Below are positions 1 through 11,584 of a DNA stretch of 64,000 nucleotides, in pieces. The notes under the pieces are model-generated. The model made no database searches. It was not told the DNA's origin and saw nothing but the letters and a program-made list of their open reading frames with translations. The position numbers and the translations under genes are program-made. Numbering within the stretch: the stretch's first letter is position 1; each line of letters begins with the position of its first letter. Source of the DNA: Primula veris (taxonomy: Eukaryota; Streptophyta; Magnoliopsida; Ericales; Primulaceae); contig OY821749.1 of the NCBI GenBank assembly GCA_963682055.1, forward strand, positions 20,777,631 through 20,841,630. Reading direction: 5' to 3'.

Positions 1-1840
1 TATGATAGTAATAATACAGTCTGATTTATAATGGAAATAAATAAAGAGTCTGATGTAATAATAAACAAATTAAGAACATTCTGAACATATAAAAAGAGTA
101 CTAACTTATAAAAAAGAGTCTGAACTAATAAAAAAAGGTCTTGAGAAGTAATTTTATTGTACCGGTATCGTGAGTACACACGTGGATAGTGATCTTGGGT
201 CTTGGTTGTTGAGCGACTCCATAAGCTTCTCATGTATATGAGTTGCCCAATCATATTCTTTTATCTCTTTGATGTCACCGGCAACTATTTTCAAATACCC
301 CAATGCTATGGTCATGCCGCTCACCGTCAAGAAAAATGTATTTAGCATGTATAATGTTACCAGTCGGACGACGTCCTCTCTACCAACTTTTGTTGTTAAT
401 ACCAATGCTTCGTTCAATGCCTTTACGATAGCTGTTTTGGTTAGGTTGGATTTGTTGAGTTTATTTGAAAAGTATCTTTCAACAAAGTTGTGGTAGGCTT
501 CTTGGTTTTTAGTAAAGCTTGTGAGAGCTATTGGATTTTCAGTATTACCAGAAATTCCATAAATGTCACGCACACGGTCTCTCTCTATGGGAACTGTGAA
601 TCTACCTAGCTTAATGGCTTGTGAGTTTCTGTCGTACCTCAAGGCCATCTGATACAATTCTTTATCACTTTTCCTAGCCTGGTTCATGGTTAATTCTCCA
701 TTTCTAGAAGCATTGATCAATTCCCAGAACGGACAGTATTGCTTAACTAATTGAAGTTGTGCCGGATTGAAATTTGTTTCGACAAAGAACTTGATTAGAG
801 TAACCATGTTTGATTTGTACTGTATATTGCCTTTTTTGGTGTTTGTTGTGTCAGATGGTTGGTTTTTGGGGTTTGTCGAAGGTTTGATGGCAATATGTTT
901 CTAAAAACAATAACAAAAAGTATGTAAACAGTCTGTGTAAAATCATGCACATATTAAAATACAGAGAAAGTAAACAGTCTGAGTATTTTTCCAACATAAT
1001 CTTATTAGAATATAAAGAGTCTGAGTACCAATTTTATTAGAATTGTTAAACATAAAAACAGTCTGAATACTATTTTTACCAATTTTATTACGAAAATAAC
1101 TGAATATAAAGAGTCTGAGTACTAATTTTATTACAATCACTAAACATAAACAGTCTGAATAATATTTTCAACAATTACCTATAGATCACTAAACAGTCTG
1201 AATACTTTTTTCCAGGCTTTTTTTTGTTTTTATTACCAAAACAACTGAATATAAACAGTCTGAATAATATTTTCAACAATTTTATTAGAATCACCATTTT
1301 TATTTAAAAATAGAGTCTGAACCCTAATTTATGTAAAATGGGCAAACTCAGTTAACCAATTTTATTACGAAAATAACTGAATATAAAGAATATGAGTACT
1401 AATTTTATTAGAATCACTAATCATAAACAGTCTGAATAATATTTTCAACAATTACCTATAGATCATTAAACAGTCTGAATACTTTTTTCCAGGTTGTTTT
1501 CTGTTTTTATTACCAAAACAACTGAATATAAACAGTCTGAATAATATTTTCAACAAATATTATTAGAATCACCATTTTTATTTAAAAATAGAGTCTGAAC
1601 CCTAATTTATGTAAAATGGGCAAACTCAGTTAATTAAATTAAATTAAGGTAAATTAAATAAATAGATTAAGGAATAAATGGGCAAACTCAATTAACCCTA
1701 ATTTATTTTTCAGACTGTTTTAATAAAAAACAATGATTAATAAACTTACTTTCACCATGTTGTTTTCTGAAATCAACGAAGAGAGATAATACAGTCTGAT
1801 GGCGGGATTTGCTGGCGGTTTAAAAAGATAATACAGTCTG
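1..1840. repeat. Dispersed AGTCTGA motif array around and inside the minus-strand gene
   Basis: About 17 perfect copies of AGTCTGA, usually within AAACAGTCTGAATA or AAAGAGTCTGAGTA, occur in one orientation at 1-140, 960-1600 and 1780-1840, spaced roughly 30-60 bp. One inverted copy lies near 1710. None lies in the coding exon. A larger tandem duplication of about 277 bp (1079-1355 and 1356-1634) sits within the array and multiplies the motifs. On the gene's sense strand the motif reads TCAGACT. Confidence 0.85.
154..1758 (-). CDS. Plant-mobile-domain/DUF1985-like protein gene, two exons
   Basis: Exon 1 is 1758-1750 and encodes only M-V-K, followed by the donor GTAAGT. Exon 2 is 900-154, preceded by a T-rich tract and an AG acceptor at 902-901. 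Both junctions are phase 0, giving about 251 residues. The joined N-terminus starts MVKKHIAIKP and is basic and polar. The body has the pattern of plant transposon-associated PMD/DUF1985 proteins: an RYD segment, 'IYGISG', an alpha-helical hydrophobic middle, 'YDWATHIHEKLMESL' and a C-terminal 'CVLTIPV'. I recognise this resemblance by eye only. The 849-nt intron (901-1749) is filled with AGTCTGA motifs. The 5' leader (about 1759-1910) is CT-rich on the coding strand, as in many plant 5' UTRs. No frame break is seen. It could be a host gene or a transposon accessory gene. Confidence 0.6.
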
Positions 1841-1854
1841 AAAGACGTTTTTTC

Positions 1855-1906
1855 GGAGAGAGAGATGAGAGAGAGAGGAGAGAGAGAGGAGAGAGAGAGA
1901 AAGTTT
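1855..1906. repeat. GA/CT microsatellite
   Basis: An imperfect GA run that reads as a CT-rich tract on the minus strand, in the position of the 5' leader of the minus-strand gene ending at 1758. Confidence 0.85.
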
Positions 1907-1932
1907 CAGTTTTATTTTTTAATTGTTTCTGA

Positions 1933-1940
1933 TGACGTCA
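1933..1940. promoter_or_regulatory. TGACGTCA palindrome (bZIP/CRE-type site)
   Basis: A perfect 8-bp TGACGTCA palindrome about 175 bp upstream of the start codon of the minus-strand gene. A related half-site (TGATGTCAG) follows at about 1958-1966. TGACGTCA is a known core for plant TGA/bZIP factors; use here is inferred from position only. Confidence 0.35.
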
Positions 1941-3136
1941 GTAATTTTTTTTTTACTGATGTCAGCAAATGGACTAATCCTTAATTAGTTTCAGTTTTAT
2001 GGACCAATCCTTAAATACTTTTGTTTTCATGGTCCAATCCAAAATTTACGGTGCTGTGATTTTGAATAAAATGGATAGTTTTTTACTTTGGAGATATAAA
2101 TTCAAGCTACTGATGTAGTATTATATTTCTAATAGTCGGTATTCATAATTTTAGGCACTAACCTGATCATGTGATGATAAAATGCAGTCGAAATTTGTTC
2201 AAATTCTGTAGTAAATAAAATATTAACACTCAAAAGTTATTAAAAGATTGTGTATTGACTGATAAATATGAACAATTCTGAGGTTTAACCACTAGGTTTA
2301 TTAAAATTGACATATTTATACGGATACCTCCGAATTTAGTAACTTTTTTCCAGAGATTGTGAGCTTATAGTTAGGATCGTTACATTGGTAATCATGGCAT
2401 AATATAAAGAGTATAGCTTCTTCTTAGAGTTATGAAAGACAGACTTGGTATTAGAGATATGCTCGGATATTTTTCGCTCTTAAATCATGATCTTAAGTGT
2501 TTGGTAGATATACCGAGCAGTGTTCTTTTTCATTTCATTTGGGCGAGAGTCGTCAGACCATAAATACTAATACTCGGTTTCTTATTTCTATTTAAGGAAA
2601 TAGACACTTTCCCAGATTGTAGAAATCTTTACACGTTTCCTAGAGTCTTCGAAAGGGACAATTTTCGATTTGGAACTGAAGGCTCTCTATGTCATCAACA
2701 TGGTTGCGTGATAAATGGGACGAGAAAATAAATAGACGACAATTAACCTTTCTCACTCATGGTGATTAATAACAACAAAACAAAATGTCGACAATTAACT
2801 TTCTCACTCATGGTGATTAGTAACAACAAAACAAAATGTTGAAAACCTTATGAGAAGAGAAACAAATTGGTAATTTTCGGTATATTTTTTGAAGTTCTGG
2901 AAGAAAAAGTAGCAAACGTGCATATAGAAGAGACTCCCTCTATGTGAAATTTGGAGAGATTGTCATTGAATTTTTTAAATCACCCACATCTCTCAACCAA
3001 CTCTAGCTATAAGGGTTTAATTACAGATTTACAATTTGTTTTACCATTTCTATCTTAACCTTCTACGGATTGCAATCTCATTACTTCTTAAATAAGAGAA
3101 AATCTCTATTGTGGGTTAACTCATTATTATATTACC
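1941..3136. other. Intergenic DNA with one short tandem duplication
   Basis: No gene is recognised. A near-perfect tandem duplication of 51-52 bp lies at 2737-2839. The rest is AT-rich sequence upstream of the AIM24-like fragment. Confidence 0.6.
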
Positions 3137-5180
3137 ATGTAGAGCCCAGAAGACGCGGTGACATCTTTCCAAATTTTGGGTGGCGAAGCTCAAATAGTTC
3201 AGGTAACAAGATGACTTGTTTAAAATTGAAGCTCTTTATTATATGATTATATGCTGCTAGTTTCCTTCATAAGATGTTATGTTAATGTTGATCTCATCAT
3301 CAGGTTATGCTAAATCCACAAGAAAAAGTTGTTGCAAGGCCTGGTGAGTTGATTTGAAAAGAACTTCTAGCTGCATCTTATGTAATACTGTGTTAGATTT
3401 TTTTTTGTTGAGTAGACATACTAAAGAGCACAGTTTTTTTTATATAAAAACATGGCTTAATTCTTTTTTCATGCGTCTTAACTTTCTGTTCTATACAGTA
3501 TTGGTAGATTATACTTTTTTACATATGACTACATGCATTGTGTGTTTGAAAAGATCAGAACCCTATTCGATTCATGGATAGAAATTGGGTGCATATACTT
3601 GGTGTTAGTTTTATACCAAGGATTGAGATATTAAAATGATCATCATACTAAGCTTGAATCACAAAAATATGGGGTCTGCTAGATTATAATGTTAGTAATT
3701 TAAAAGTCTATGGTCCTGCCAGGTGGCAAGTCGCCAAGACGTCAAGAAAATAACTCTAAGTAGACCTACCAATATTGGCTGGTATTCACTGTATGACTAG
3801 TAGATGTTACTTGAACAAGGAATTTGACATTACTGGTGTTACTGATAGAGGAGTCTTATTTCTGCCCATCCGAATAGTAAAGATGATAATGACAAAAAAA
3901 ATAGAGACAATTCTCCTTCTAATAGGTGGTTTGAAAGAATTTTAGTATCTATATGCAAAAAAAGGGTGTGATTGCTAATTTGTACAAACTATTGGGTGAA
4001 TGTAGCTTGGTACTATCTAAAAAAAAATTGTTATGTGAATTGTGATATCAGCAAGAATTATCAGACCTAATGAAGCTTTTGTTACAATTATTTATGATGG
4101 AATCAAAACTATGGAAATAAGAAGTTACAGTAATTCTGTTTCAAAAAAGCTAACTAAGTGGGGCAATTATAAGAAGACTATTGAGAAGATAAAAAGCAAC
4201 ATTTCTGTTTTTATGCCCACAAAAACCAATGTCAACACGCAATATATCAGCGTGTTCGAAGGCATGTGTATGAGAGTATGAGACCGGAGTCAAGAGTAGA
4301 GTTTAACTTTATAGAGGGACTGCTTCATAACTACAATGATTTAGGTGAGTGAGGGCTTGTTTGGTTGCAGCTTTTACGAAAAAAACTGCACATCTGAGTT
4401 TAAGAAAATTCTAGATCCATCCAGCTCAACGCCTTTAGCTCTTCTTAGGCCAAAATTCCACAAAAACTCAGTTTTTAAGCTCGTCGACCAAATGCAGTCC
4501 AGCTTTTAGACAAAAATCAGAAATAAAAACTGAGCTTAAAGCGTAGAAGTAGATTTTGTTGAAAATGAAGAGAGTTCCTGAGAATAATCAGTGCCCATTT
4601 TGCAAAGAGATTATTAATTTTGTCGTTTATTATTAAAGTACAAAATAAGATGGATTCATTGAGGAAATTCTCCAATATCTTCATTCAGTGGCATACATAT
4701 TTGATGGGATTGCTTTAGGTGACCATTTCTTACAAGGTTTTGGCTGTTAGACACAACATTTTATGAAAGCATGCAACAGAATTTGGCTACTGTGATCTGT
4801 TAGTATTTTTGTTGTTTCCGTGGCATTTACAGAAAGAAGTTATCTTTTTTGCAGGTTCCATGTGTTATATGTCTGGATCCATACAAATGGAAAACATGTA
4901 TAGTCCCGAAAATGAAGCAGGTATGTGGCAGTGGCTTTTCGGCAAAAGTGCGACCAGCATGGTTTTGTTAAATGCTGGCTCAACTGATGGTTTCGTTGGG
5001 ATTGCTGCTCCTTTTTTGGCCAGAATTTTACTGGTACATATATATCCTATTAAGTTCCTTTCCTTTGTTCTCTAGCTGGATTTCTGAAATTTTCTCTTAT
5101 TCTACTTTTTCTCTTTTCTTAAATGCGCTTCTGCTTTGCAGATTGATCTAGCCATGTTCGGTGGTGAACTTCTGTGTCAG
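3137..5180 (+). pseudogene. AIM24/DUF124 (TRAP-like) gene, 5' fragment
   Basis: Four consecutive exons can be joined: 3137-3202, 3304-3343, 4855-5033 and 5142-5180. All have GT-AG borders and compatible phases. The product reads 'FQILGGEAQIVQ', then 'VMLNPQEKVVARPG', then 'SMCYMSGSIQMENMYSPENE' through 'TDGFVGIAAPFLARIL', then 'IDLAMFGGELLCQ'. This is the N-terminal half of the AIM24/DUF124 family, which has a beta-rich TRAP-like fold and a role in mitochondrial organisation in yeast. The initiator ATG (3137) is followed at once by TAG, so the reading frame is closed at codon 2. The expected downstream exons are not found before an unrelated repeat block begins near 5300. It is therefore a truncated copy, probably non-functional unless translation starts elsewhere. 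Confidence 0.75.
4345..4560. mobile_element. Possible MITE in intron 3 of the AIM24 fragment
   Basis: The block begins GGGCTTGTTTGGTTGCAGC and contains inverted-repeat-like segments ('AGCTTTTAC', 'CCAAATGCAGTCCAGC', 'AAAAACTGAG'), as in plant hAT-type MITEs. Clean ends and a target duplication were not established. Confidence 0.35.
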
Positions 5181-5329
5181 GTGAGGTTGCTTTAGTACAT
5201 ACTACTATTCTATCATTTGTGCTAGCAATGTTTGATTTCCCCTTTAAGATTCCAGTTTGCCGTTTTATTTTATTCCTTTTCGGGGGAAATATGTAGACCA
5301 ACTCATCATCTTTTAACGATTAGTATAAC

Positions 5330-5790
5330 TGTTAAAAAAATTAATTTAGTCTCCGATCTACAAAATGTCAAAAACAAACAATTCGTATACCAATCTATCA
5401 GTATTAAATTTAGACACTAATCTACACAAAATCGAATAATTAGTACACCGGCCTAATGACCTATCAAAATCCACAAATACTTTAAAATTCATATTATCAC
5501 ATTGGTCTACTAGTTGTTCGTTTTTATGCAGATTGGATCTTGACACAACATATCAGTATCAAAATCCATAAGTAGTTAACAGATCAGTTTTCAACGTTGT
5601 TAGAATTGTTCGATTTTATGCAAATTGGGTCTAGTACCCCAACCTATCATTATTTAACACAACACAAAATCGAACAATTGGTACACCAACCTATCAAAAT
5701 CCCAAAGCTATTTAAATTTTAAACATTTAGTTATAGCCTTGGTGTATACTAATTGTTCAAAATTTGAAGTAGTCTGGGTCTTAGTACACC
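5330..5790. repeat. Degenerate direct/inverted repeat block
   Basis: Repeated units carry 'AATCGAACAATTGGTACACC' or its reverse complement 'ATTGTTCGATTTTATGCAAA', with 'CCTATCAAAATCC' between them. The alternating orientation suggests foldback or nested MITE-like DNA. It separates the AIM24 fragment from the SF1-like exon and probably replaced the DNA in between. Confidence 0.55.
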
Positions 5791-5828
5791 AATGTATTCG
5801 ACTAATTATTACATAACTATTGCGTTTA

Positions 5829-6373
5829 ACATGAAAATCCACCACCACCCTACGTATCAACAGATGCATACGTATCCGTCTCAACAGAATCCATCTGGCG
5901 GTCCGTTGGGGAACGGGTACATGACTGCTCCTCCTCCCCCTTGGGGACAACCTCCACCACCACCTTACGCTCAAGTTTCTGCACCCCCGCCACCAGGAGC
6001 TAATATGTACCCTCCCCCACCTTATCATTACCCTCCTTCACCGCCACCCCCGAGCGAGTCTCAGGACAGCAATCCTCCTGGTGTGCCAGCACAGAGTAAC
6101 GGCTCTATACCCGTATCTAATAATAATATGTATATGCCACCAGGTTCTCAGCCTATGTATCAATCGCCTTATCCTTCGTATTATGCTATGCCACCTCCAC
6201 CACCACCGAACCCGTATTTGTCGTCTAACCAGCAGAGCTTTGCTACTGCACCTTGGACTTATAATCCTCCAGCTCAGCCACCGCCACCTGTTCCGTCGGC
6301 AGCTGATCAAAGCCAGCAATTAAGCAGTGGAGGTGATACCGAGTATGAGAAGTTTATGGCTGAGATGAAATGA
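5829..6373 (+). pseudogene. SF1/branchpoint-bridging-protein-like C-terminal exon
   Basis: An open frame of about 180 codons rich in Pro, Tyr, Ser and Gln, with PPPP runs such as 'APPPPWGQPPPPPYAQ' and 'YAMPPPPPPNPYLSS'. It ends 'DTEYEKFMAEMK' then TGA. Proline-rich tails ending in an acidic/basic EKFMAEMK-type peptide are, to my recollection, typical of plant SF1-like splicing factors; the KH and zinc-knuckle parts are absent. An internal splice acceptor may lie at 'CAACAG' near 5855-5865. The upstream flank is repeat DNA, so this is an orphan terminal exon. The 3' side continues with a possible 3'-UTR donor ('GAAAAGTAAGC' near 6406). Confidence 0.5.
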
Positions 6374-6659
6374 AAGTGTTGGTGGCGACTATGTGTTTGT
6401 GCGCGGAAAAGTAAGCACCCTTTCTATTGTCATTTGTGTTGTCTTGTTATTTTGTTGCATATCGTGATTATGAAAACTTGTAAGGGTGTTATTTGTAGTG
6501 AAGGGAAGGTGTTAGAAGCTGATGATATTGTCACTCGAGCATGTACTTAGAACATCATTTTTTTGGGTAGAAAAAGTTTTAGTTAGGGCTTCCATCGACT
6601 TATAATCTCTAACTTTGAACTAATTTATTTGGCTGTTTTTGCTTAGAAAATTGCTGATG

Positions 6660-8825
6660 TAAGTGGTCGAGGCCTATTTGACCAACACCGCTCAATCAAG
6701 TAAAGAGTTTTAGAGAAAACTTATTAATGGGTTTTGTTGTATATGCATGATAAGGAGTTTTAGATAGAACCTGTTTGATTTGAAAATAGGGGATTTAGAT
6801 AGAACTTTTATTGACCGATAAATTTCTAACTTTGGAATATATATTTTTGCTTTAGTGGGTGATGTAGATTTAGTAAATATCACTTAATTATATTGTTCTT
6901 AAGATGGCTTCATTGTGTATGCCTTTGTTTTTGAATTGCCAAAGACACCACAAACACGAAACTGGAAAATTGGTACTTCAATAGCTCAATTGAAGACCTC
7001 AAATATAAGAGATAAGGTTCATATTGGGGTTTTAGCTGATCTATCAGTGCACCTACTTACTAATTCAATTTAAGACCTTGCCTATAAAAGTTAAGACCCC
7101 CATTTTCTGCAAATTCTTTTCCATTTCTTTAGACTTTGTGCTCGATCCTGATCTCCAAGACTCCAACCACATATGCAAAATACCAGCAAGAAAATACCTA
7201 TTTTTCCAATTGGTGTCGGTGCATATCTTGTACATACTAGTCATTTAAATTGAAGCACTGCATCGTAAATTTGAGGTTAATCATTCACAATGAGTCCTTG
7301 CACGGAATAAAAAAGATAACTGTTTCCATCTTATGTTGGCAGACAGTACACCCCACTTCCCAACTGCAGTACTGGTCTATTTATTTTACATGTTTTTTTA
7401 ACCGTGAAAATACTTTTTGACAGGCATTAATGTTTTCGTGGAGCTCTTATCAACCCCTTTGTGTTACCTGTTCGAAGATTGGGACTCACATCTTTTTCTC
7501 TTGCTATAATGTTATTAAGAAATGCAGTGACTTGTGGAGGCAAATTCCAGATACGGTGTGTTTATGCCTAAGTTGAGAAGATATACTCCTTTGTGCAACC
7601 AATTATGATGCTTGACAGGCATCTTCAATTTTAATGATTTTCTCATATAAATTTTGATTGCTGTTTGTGATTTGATTATTGTGATAATTTTTACTTGTGG
7701 TATTATTTTGTTAGACATGAGTTTTCATTAACGCTTACCCGTTCATTTGTGTTTTTCCTTCTCAACAATGATTTCAGTTGTTATCGTGAAGCCTATGATA
7801 TTTCAGGTATTATTGTCTTATAAATTGTGCTTGATTCTTGTCCAGATTAGTAAAAACAGGGAAAACTAAGTACTCCTTGATTTGGTGAGCTTTTTATGAT
7901 ACAACCACGCGTCATTTTAGATTTACTCGTTCACAGGTTAATTTTGGTTAGGTTTTCTGTCACTCTAATGTTAATTTAGATTGTTTAGCAGGTTGCGACC
8001 CCTGAGTGGAGCAGTGGCTATCTTTTCTTTAACTTTTATTAAGTTAAGCTGTGAAACTCTTTAGTTTGTATTGGCAGGTTTTGGAGTTCCTTAAGTTTTG
8101 CTCATTTAAACTTTTAGGACTACCCTAGGACCAATACCCCCGATGTCTCCATATATTTGTCCCACTTTGATAATATATGCCAGTAGTATTAAAGTAAAAG
8201 TGGCTAGTTTTTTTTTTAGGGATGGAGTGAGCAGTTCTTAGTGTGAGAATGTAGTCTGTTGTTCTCTGTTTTTCTGTAAATGATGTTTGTGATAAGCAAC
8301 TTTTTTTTAATACGTGCCAGTTCTTCCACATGTTGAATGTTGTATTTGTTAATATTGACATATAATTTGACTAGGTTCTCTCTCAAAATATTGGTAACCA
8401 GTATTTTCTTACCACAATTGTTTCATTTGTTTGGCTTAAATTCCTCTATTCATCATCTTAATCAAAATGGAGGAAATGGTTTTCACCAAATACGCTATTC
8501 CCATATTTATAGCAACAGATTAGTAGTAAGAATTTATGTTGCTATTTTCGTTAATAATTTGGCCACTCACTATAGCAACAACATTTATTAGCGTTCAGAT
8601 TTCAGACATCATGTAACACTTTCGAACAATAGGACTGTTACAAAAAAATGTCTCAATGACTTGACCGAAATTATGATTTTCAGAGGAAAAAAATCTAAGA
8701 ATGTAGTGGAATTAGACTATAGTGTAATGACATGGGATAATAAGGCTAAATCTAAATATAATCCCCAGAGCCAGTTTACCAAAACTTATCCCCATATAGG
8801 CCAAATTTGTATCAAGAAACATCAC
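6660..8825. repeat. Dispersed duplication A, copy 1
   Basis: About 2.2 kb matches 46555-48822 in the same orientation with scattered substitutions and small indels. It starts near 'GGCCTATTTGAC' and runs to 'GTATCAAGAAACAT'. No clear gene is recognised. One open segment (7424-7555) has an AG before it and a GT after it and is also open in the other copy. Confidence 0.85.
7424..7555 (+). other. Possible exon relic in duplication A
   Basis: Forty-four codons, preceded by TTTTTGACAG and followed by GTGTGT, read 'ALMFSWSSYQPLCVTCSKIG' and continue to 'DLWRQIPDT'. The same frame is open in the second copy (about 47304-47436) with conservative changes. No family is recognised, and it may be chance. 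Confidence 0.25.
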
Positions 8826-9990
8826 ATCTAACTGATGCAACTGCAGTTGTACTAAAAAAAAATTGTTATGGACTTGAAATGGTAAGTGGATTTTGGTTGT
8901 AACTTGTAACTTAAATAAATCCAAAAGTGTAAATGATTTTAATTTACTGATTCGGACTTTATTTTATTCTACATTCAGAACGTTCTCCATCAACAGTTGG
9001 CCACGAATTTGCTGTTCACAAATGGGCTCTTGCAGAAGTAAAAAAAAACCAAGGACTAACAATCATAACAAATGACTCACAAGTTTGGTAAAGAATAACC
9101 CAACTTTACCGAAAGCAAAAAAAATATTTTAATACCACGTTAAATATCATACATGATCACTAAAAAATGTTTTAAACCTTTAGTCGTGAAGTTTACGACC
9201 TTTAACAATCAACAGTCGCGTTTAGTAAGATTCATTCTTTGTAATGCTATTAGACGCATAAATCCACATTCTCAACGATTTTATGCGATCAAAGAACCGA
9301 TAGAATATATAATAGGCAAAATGATAACGGTCTTTTAACATTGAGAGCACATAAACAATTAGTAAATGAATGATGTATTGAAAACTTAATAAAAAATACT
9401 AGTGATGTAGAGGACATTCATTCTTCATAGTGAAACACATTTATTTACAATATATAACCACAATTTGAGACGAATGAAATACGTTTATATACTTATTCAA
9501 TTATGCTAGAATTAACATAAATTTTGAATAAATGTATGTTTCCGACAGAAATTTGTCCAACCTGATGTCATGTACTTTATACTCGGGTGCGATTTCATGA
9601 AATTAATATGTTATTTAACTTAGTGGGATGTTATCTTTCATATATAAATGTCTAGAAGTATTGTTTTATGACAAATTCCGGATGCTACAATACCGCATTG
9701 TGTCCGCTCATAATTTTTATTTTTATAAGTATCTCCGATACTTTCGTATACATAGTTAAACCAACTTATTGAACAACGTGACAATCCAAAAGAAATACTA
9801 TATATACTATGTAACAAAATTATATTTGATAAAACAAATTTTTGCATGTGAATAAATGAAAGATAGTATTCATTTTTGTTCGGATTTATTTAACAAATAC
9901 AAAAAATTGACAGTAAAGCGGTTAAAAATTTGCCCAATATAGGATCACTAAAATATTTTAATTGGTATGGCATTTTGGGAAAATAAACCG
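8826..9990. other. AT-rich intergenic sequence, nothing recognised
   Basis: Only short open frames with no recognisable motifs are seen. The end of duplication A lies at its left and the CT-rich tract of the 10-kb array at its right. Confidence 0.5.
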
Positions 9991-10023
9991 GCCAACAAAT
10001 TTTGGTAAAGCTTAGGAGTATTA

Positions 10024-10086
10024 TTCTATCACTCTCTCTCTACAGCGATCGACTCTCTCTCTCTCTCTATATATATATATACAGAG
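10024..10086. repeat. CT then TA microsatellite, leader-like
   Basis: CTCTCTCT runs (10032-10066) are followed by ATATATATATAT (to about 10081), then a possible donor 'CAGGTAAAA' near 10102. This resembles a plant core promoter and 5' leader with its first splice donor, but no coding exon was linked to it. Confidence 0.6.
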
Positions 10087-10119
10087 CTTAACACATTAAC
10101 CAGGTAAAATTTATTCAGA

Positions 10120-11300
10120 TTGTTTATTATAACAATCTTTCCAAGCTTTCATCTCGGTTTATTGATTGTTTAATTTTCAATTTAAAAATAAAACGAAACT
10201 CTTTCGAGCTCGATTGTTACGGCTTTGTATCAATATGCATCAAGTTTTTATTCTTAGATAAACAGAAAAGTTTTAAAGATTGTTTAATTTTTAATATAGA
10301 AATGAATCGAAACTATTTCCAGCTTGATTGTTACGGGTTTGAATCAATATGCATCAAGTTTTTATTCTTAAATGAATGGAAATTTTTATAGCTGTTAAAA
10401 AAAATGTTATAGATTGTTTAATTTTCAATCTACAAATCAAACGAAACTCTTTCGAGCGGCTTTGTATTAATATGCATCAAGTTTTTGTTCTTAAATGAAT
10501 GAAAAGTTTTATAGCTGTTGGTTAAAAGTGTTATAGATTGTTTAATTTTCAATTTACAAATAAAACGAAAATTCTTTCAAGCTCGATTGTTACGGCTTTG
10601 TATCAATATGCATCAAGTTTTTATTCTTAGATAAAATAAAAAGTTGTTATAGTTGTTGGTTCAAAGTGTTATGGATTGTTTGATTTTCAATTTACAAACA
10701 AAACGAAACTCTTTCGAGCCGTTTTATATCAATATGCATCAAGTTTTTATTCTTAAATGAATGAAATTTTTTATAGCTGTTAAAAAAAAATGTTATAGAT
10801 TGTTTAATTTTCAATCTACAAATCAAACGAAACTCTTTCGAGCGGCTTTGTATCAATATGCATCAAGTTTGTGTTCTTAAATGAATGAAAAGTTTTATAG
10901 CTGTTGGTTAAAAGTGTTATAGATTGTTTAATTTTCAATCTATAAATAAAACGAAAACTCTTTCGAGCTCGATTGTTACAGCTTTGAATCAATATGCATC
11001 AAGTTTTAATTCTTAGATAAACAAAAAGTTTTATAATTTGTTTAATTTTCAATTTAGATACAAAACGAATCTCTTTTGAGTTTGATTGTTACGACTTTGA
11101 ACAAATAGCATCAAGTTTTTATTCTTACAAAGCGTAGATTTTTATAGCTCTTGATGTAAAGTGTTACAGATTGTTTAATTTTCAATTTACAAATAAAATG
11201 AAACTCTTTCGAGTTTGGTTGTGGCGGCTTTGAATCAATAGGCATTAGTTTTTATACTCAGATAGACAAAAAACTTACAGCTGTTAATCAAAAGTATTAA
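10120..11300. repeat. Tandem array, about nine units of 115-140 bp
   Basis: Each unit contains 'GATTGTTTAATTTTCAAT', 'AAACGAAACTCTTTCGAG', 'TCAATATGCATCAAGTTTTT' and usually 'TTATAGCTGTTGGTT'. Units begin near 10160, 10278, 10411, 10536, 10673, 10798, 10920, 11037 and 11168. Divergence between units is moderate and the last two are the most degraded. It lies just downstream of the leader-like tract and could be intronic. Confidence 0.9.
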
Positions 11301-11310
11301 TTTCAGTGGC

Positions 11311-11400
11311 ATAACTATATCGGGTGCAAATCCAATATATTCAAAAATAAATGAATCAACCAAACAACATATATGGGGTGCAAATCCAATATATTCAAAA
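11311..11400. repeat. Short direct repeat near a possible TE end
   Basis: 'GGGTGCAAATCCAATATATT' occurs twice (about 11319 and 11377). A later 'GGGGGTGCTGAATGCGAGCT' segment resembles degraded transposon ends. Confidence 0.5.
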
Positions 11401-11584
11401 ATATACATGTATAATGTAATGCGGGTGGGTCTTCTTAAATATGGGGGTGCTGAATGCGAGCTCCCTTCCTGATTATTGTTATCCAGATATGAAAAACAGT
11501 GTTATTAACTTTTTTAAGTCAGTAGTACTAGTTAATCGGGTATTAAGAAAAAAGGATATATTTTATATAGGAAAAAAGTTGTTA

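Noticed and set aside
4042..4281. 79-codon frame within intron 3 of the AIM24 fragment
   Set aside because: No recognisable domain, no splice context; probably chance or an old repeat.
5708..6319. Arg/Trp-rich minus-strand frames of about 100 codons
   Set aside because: Complement of the proline-codon-rich SF1-like exon.
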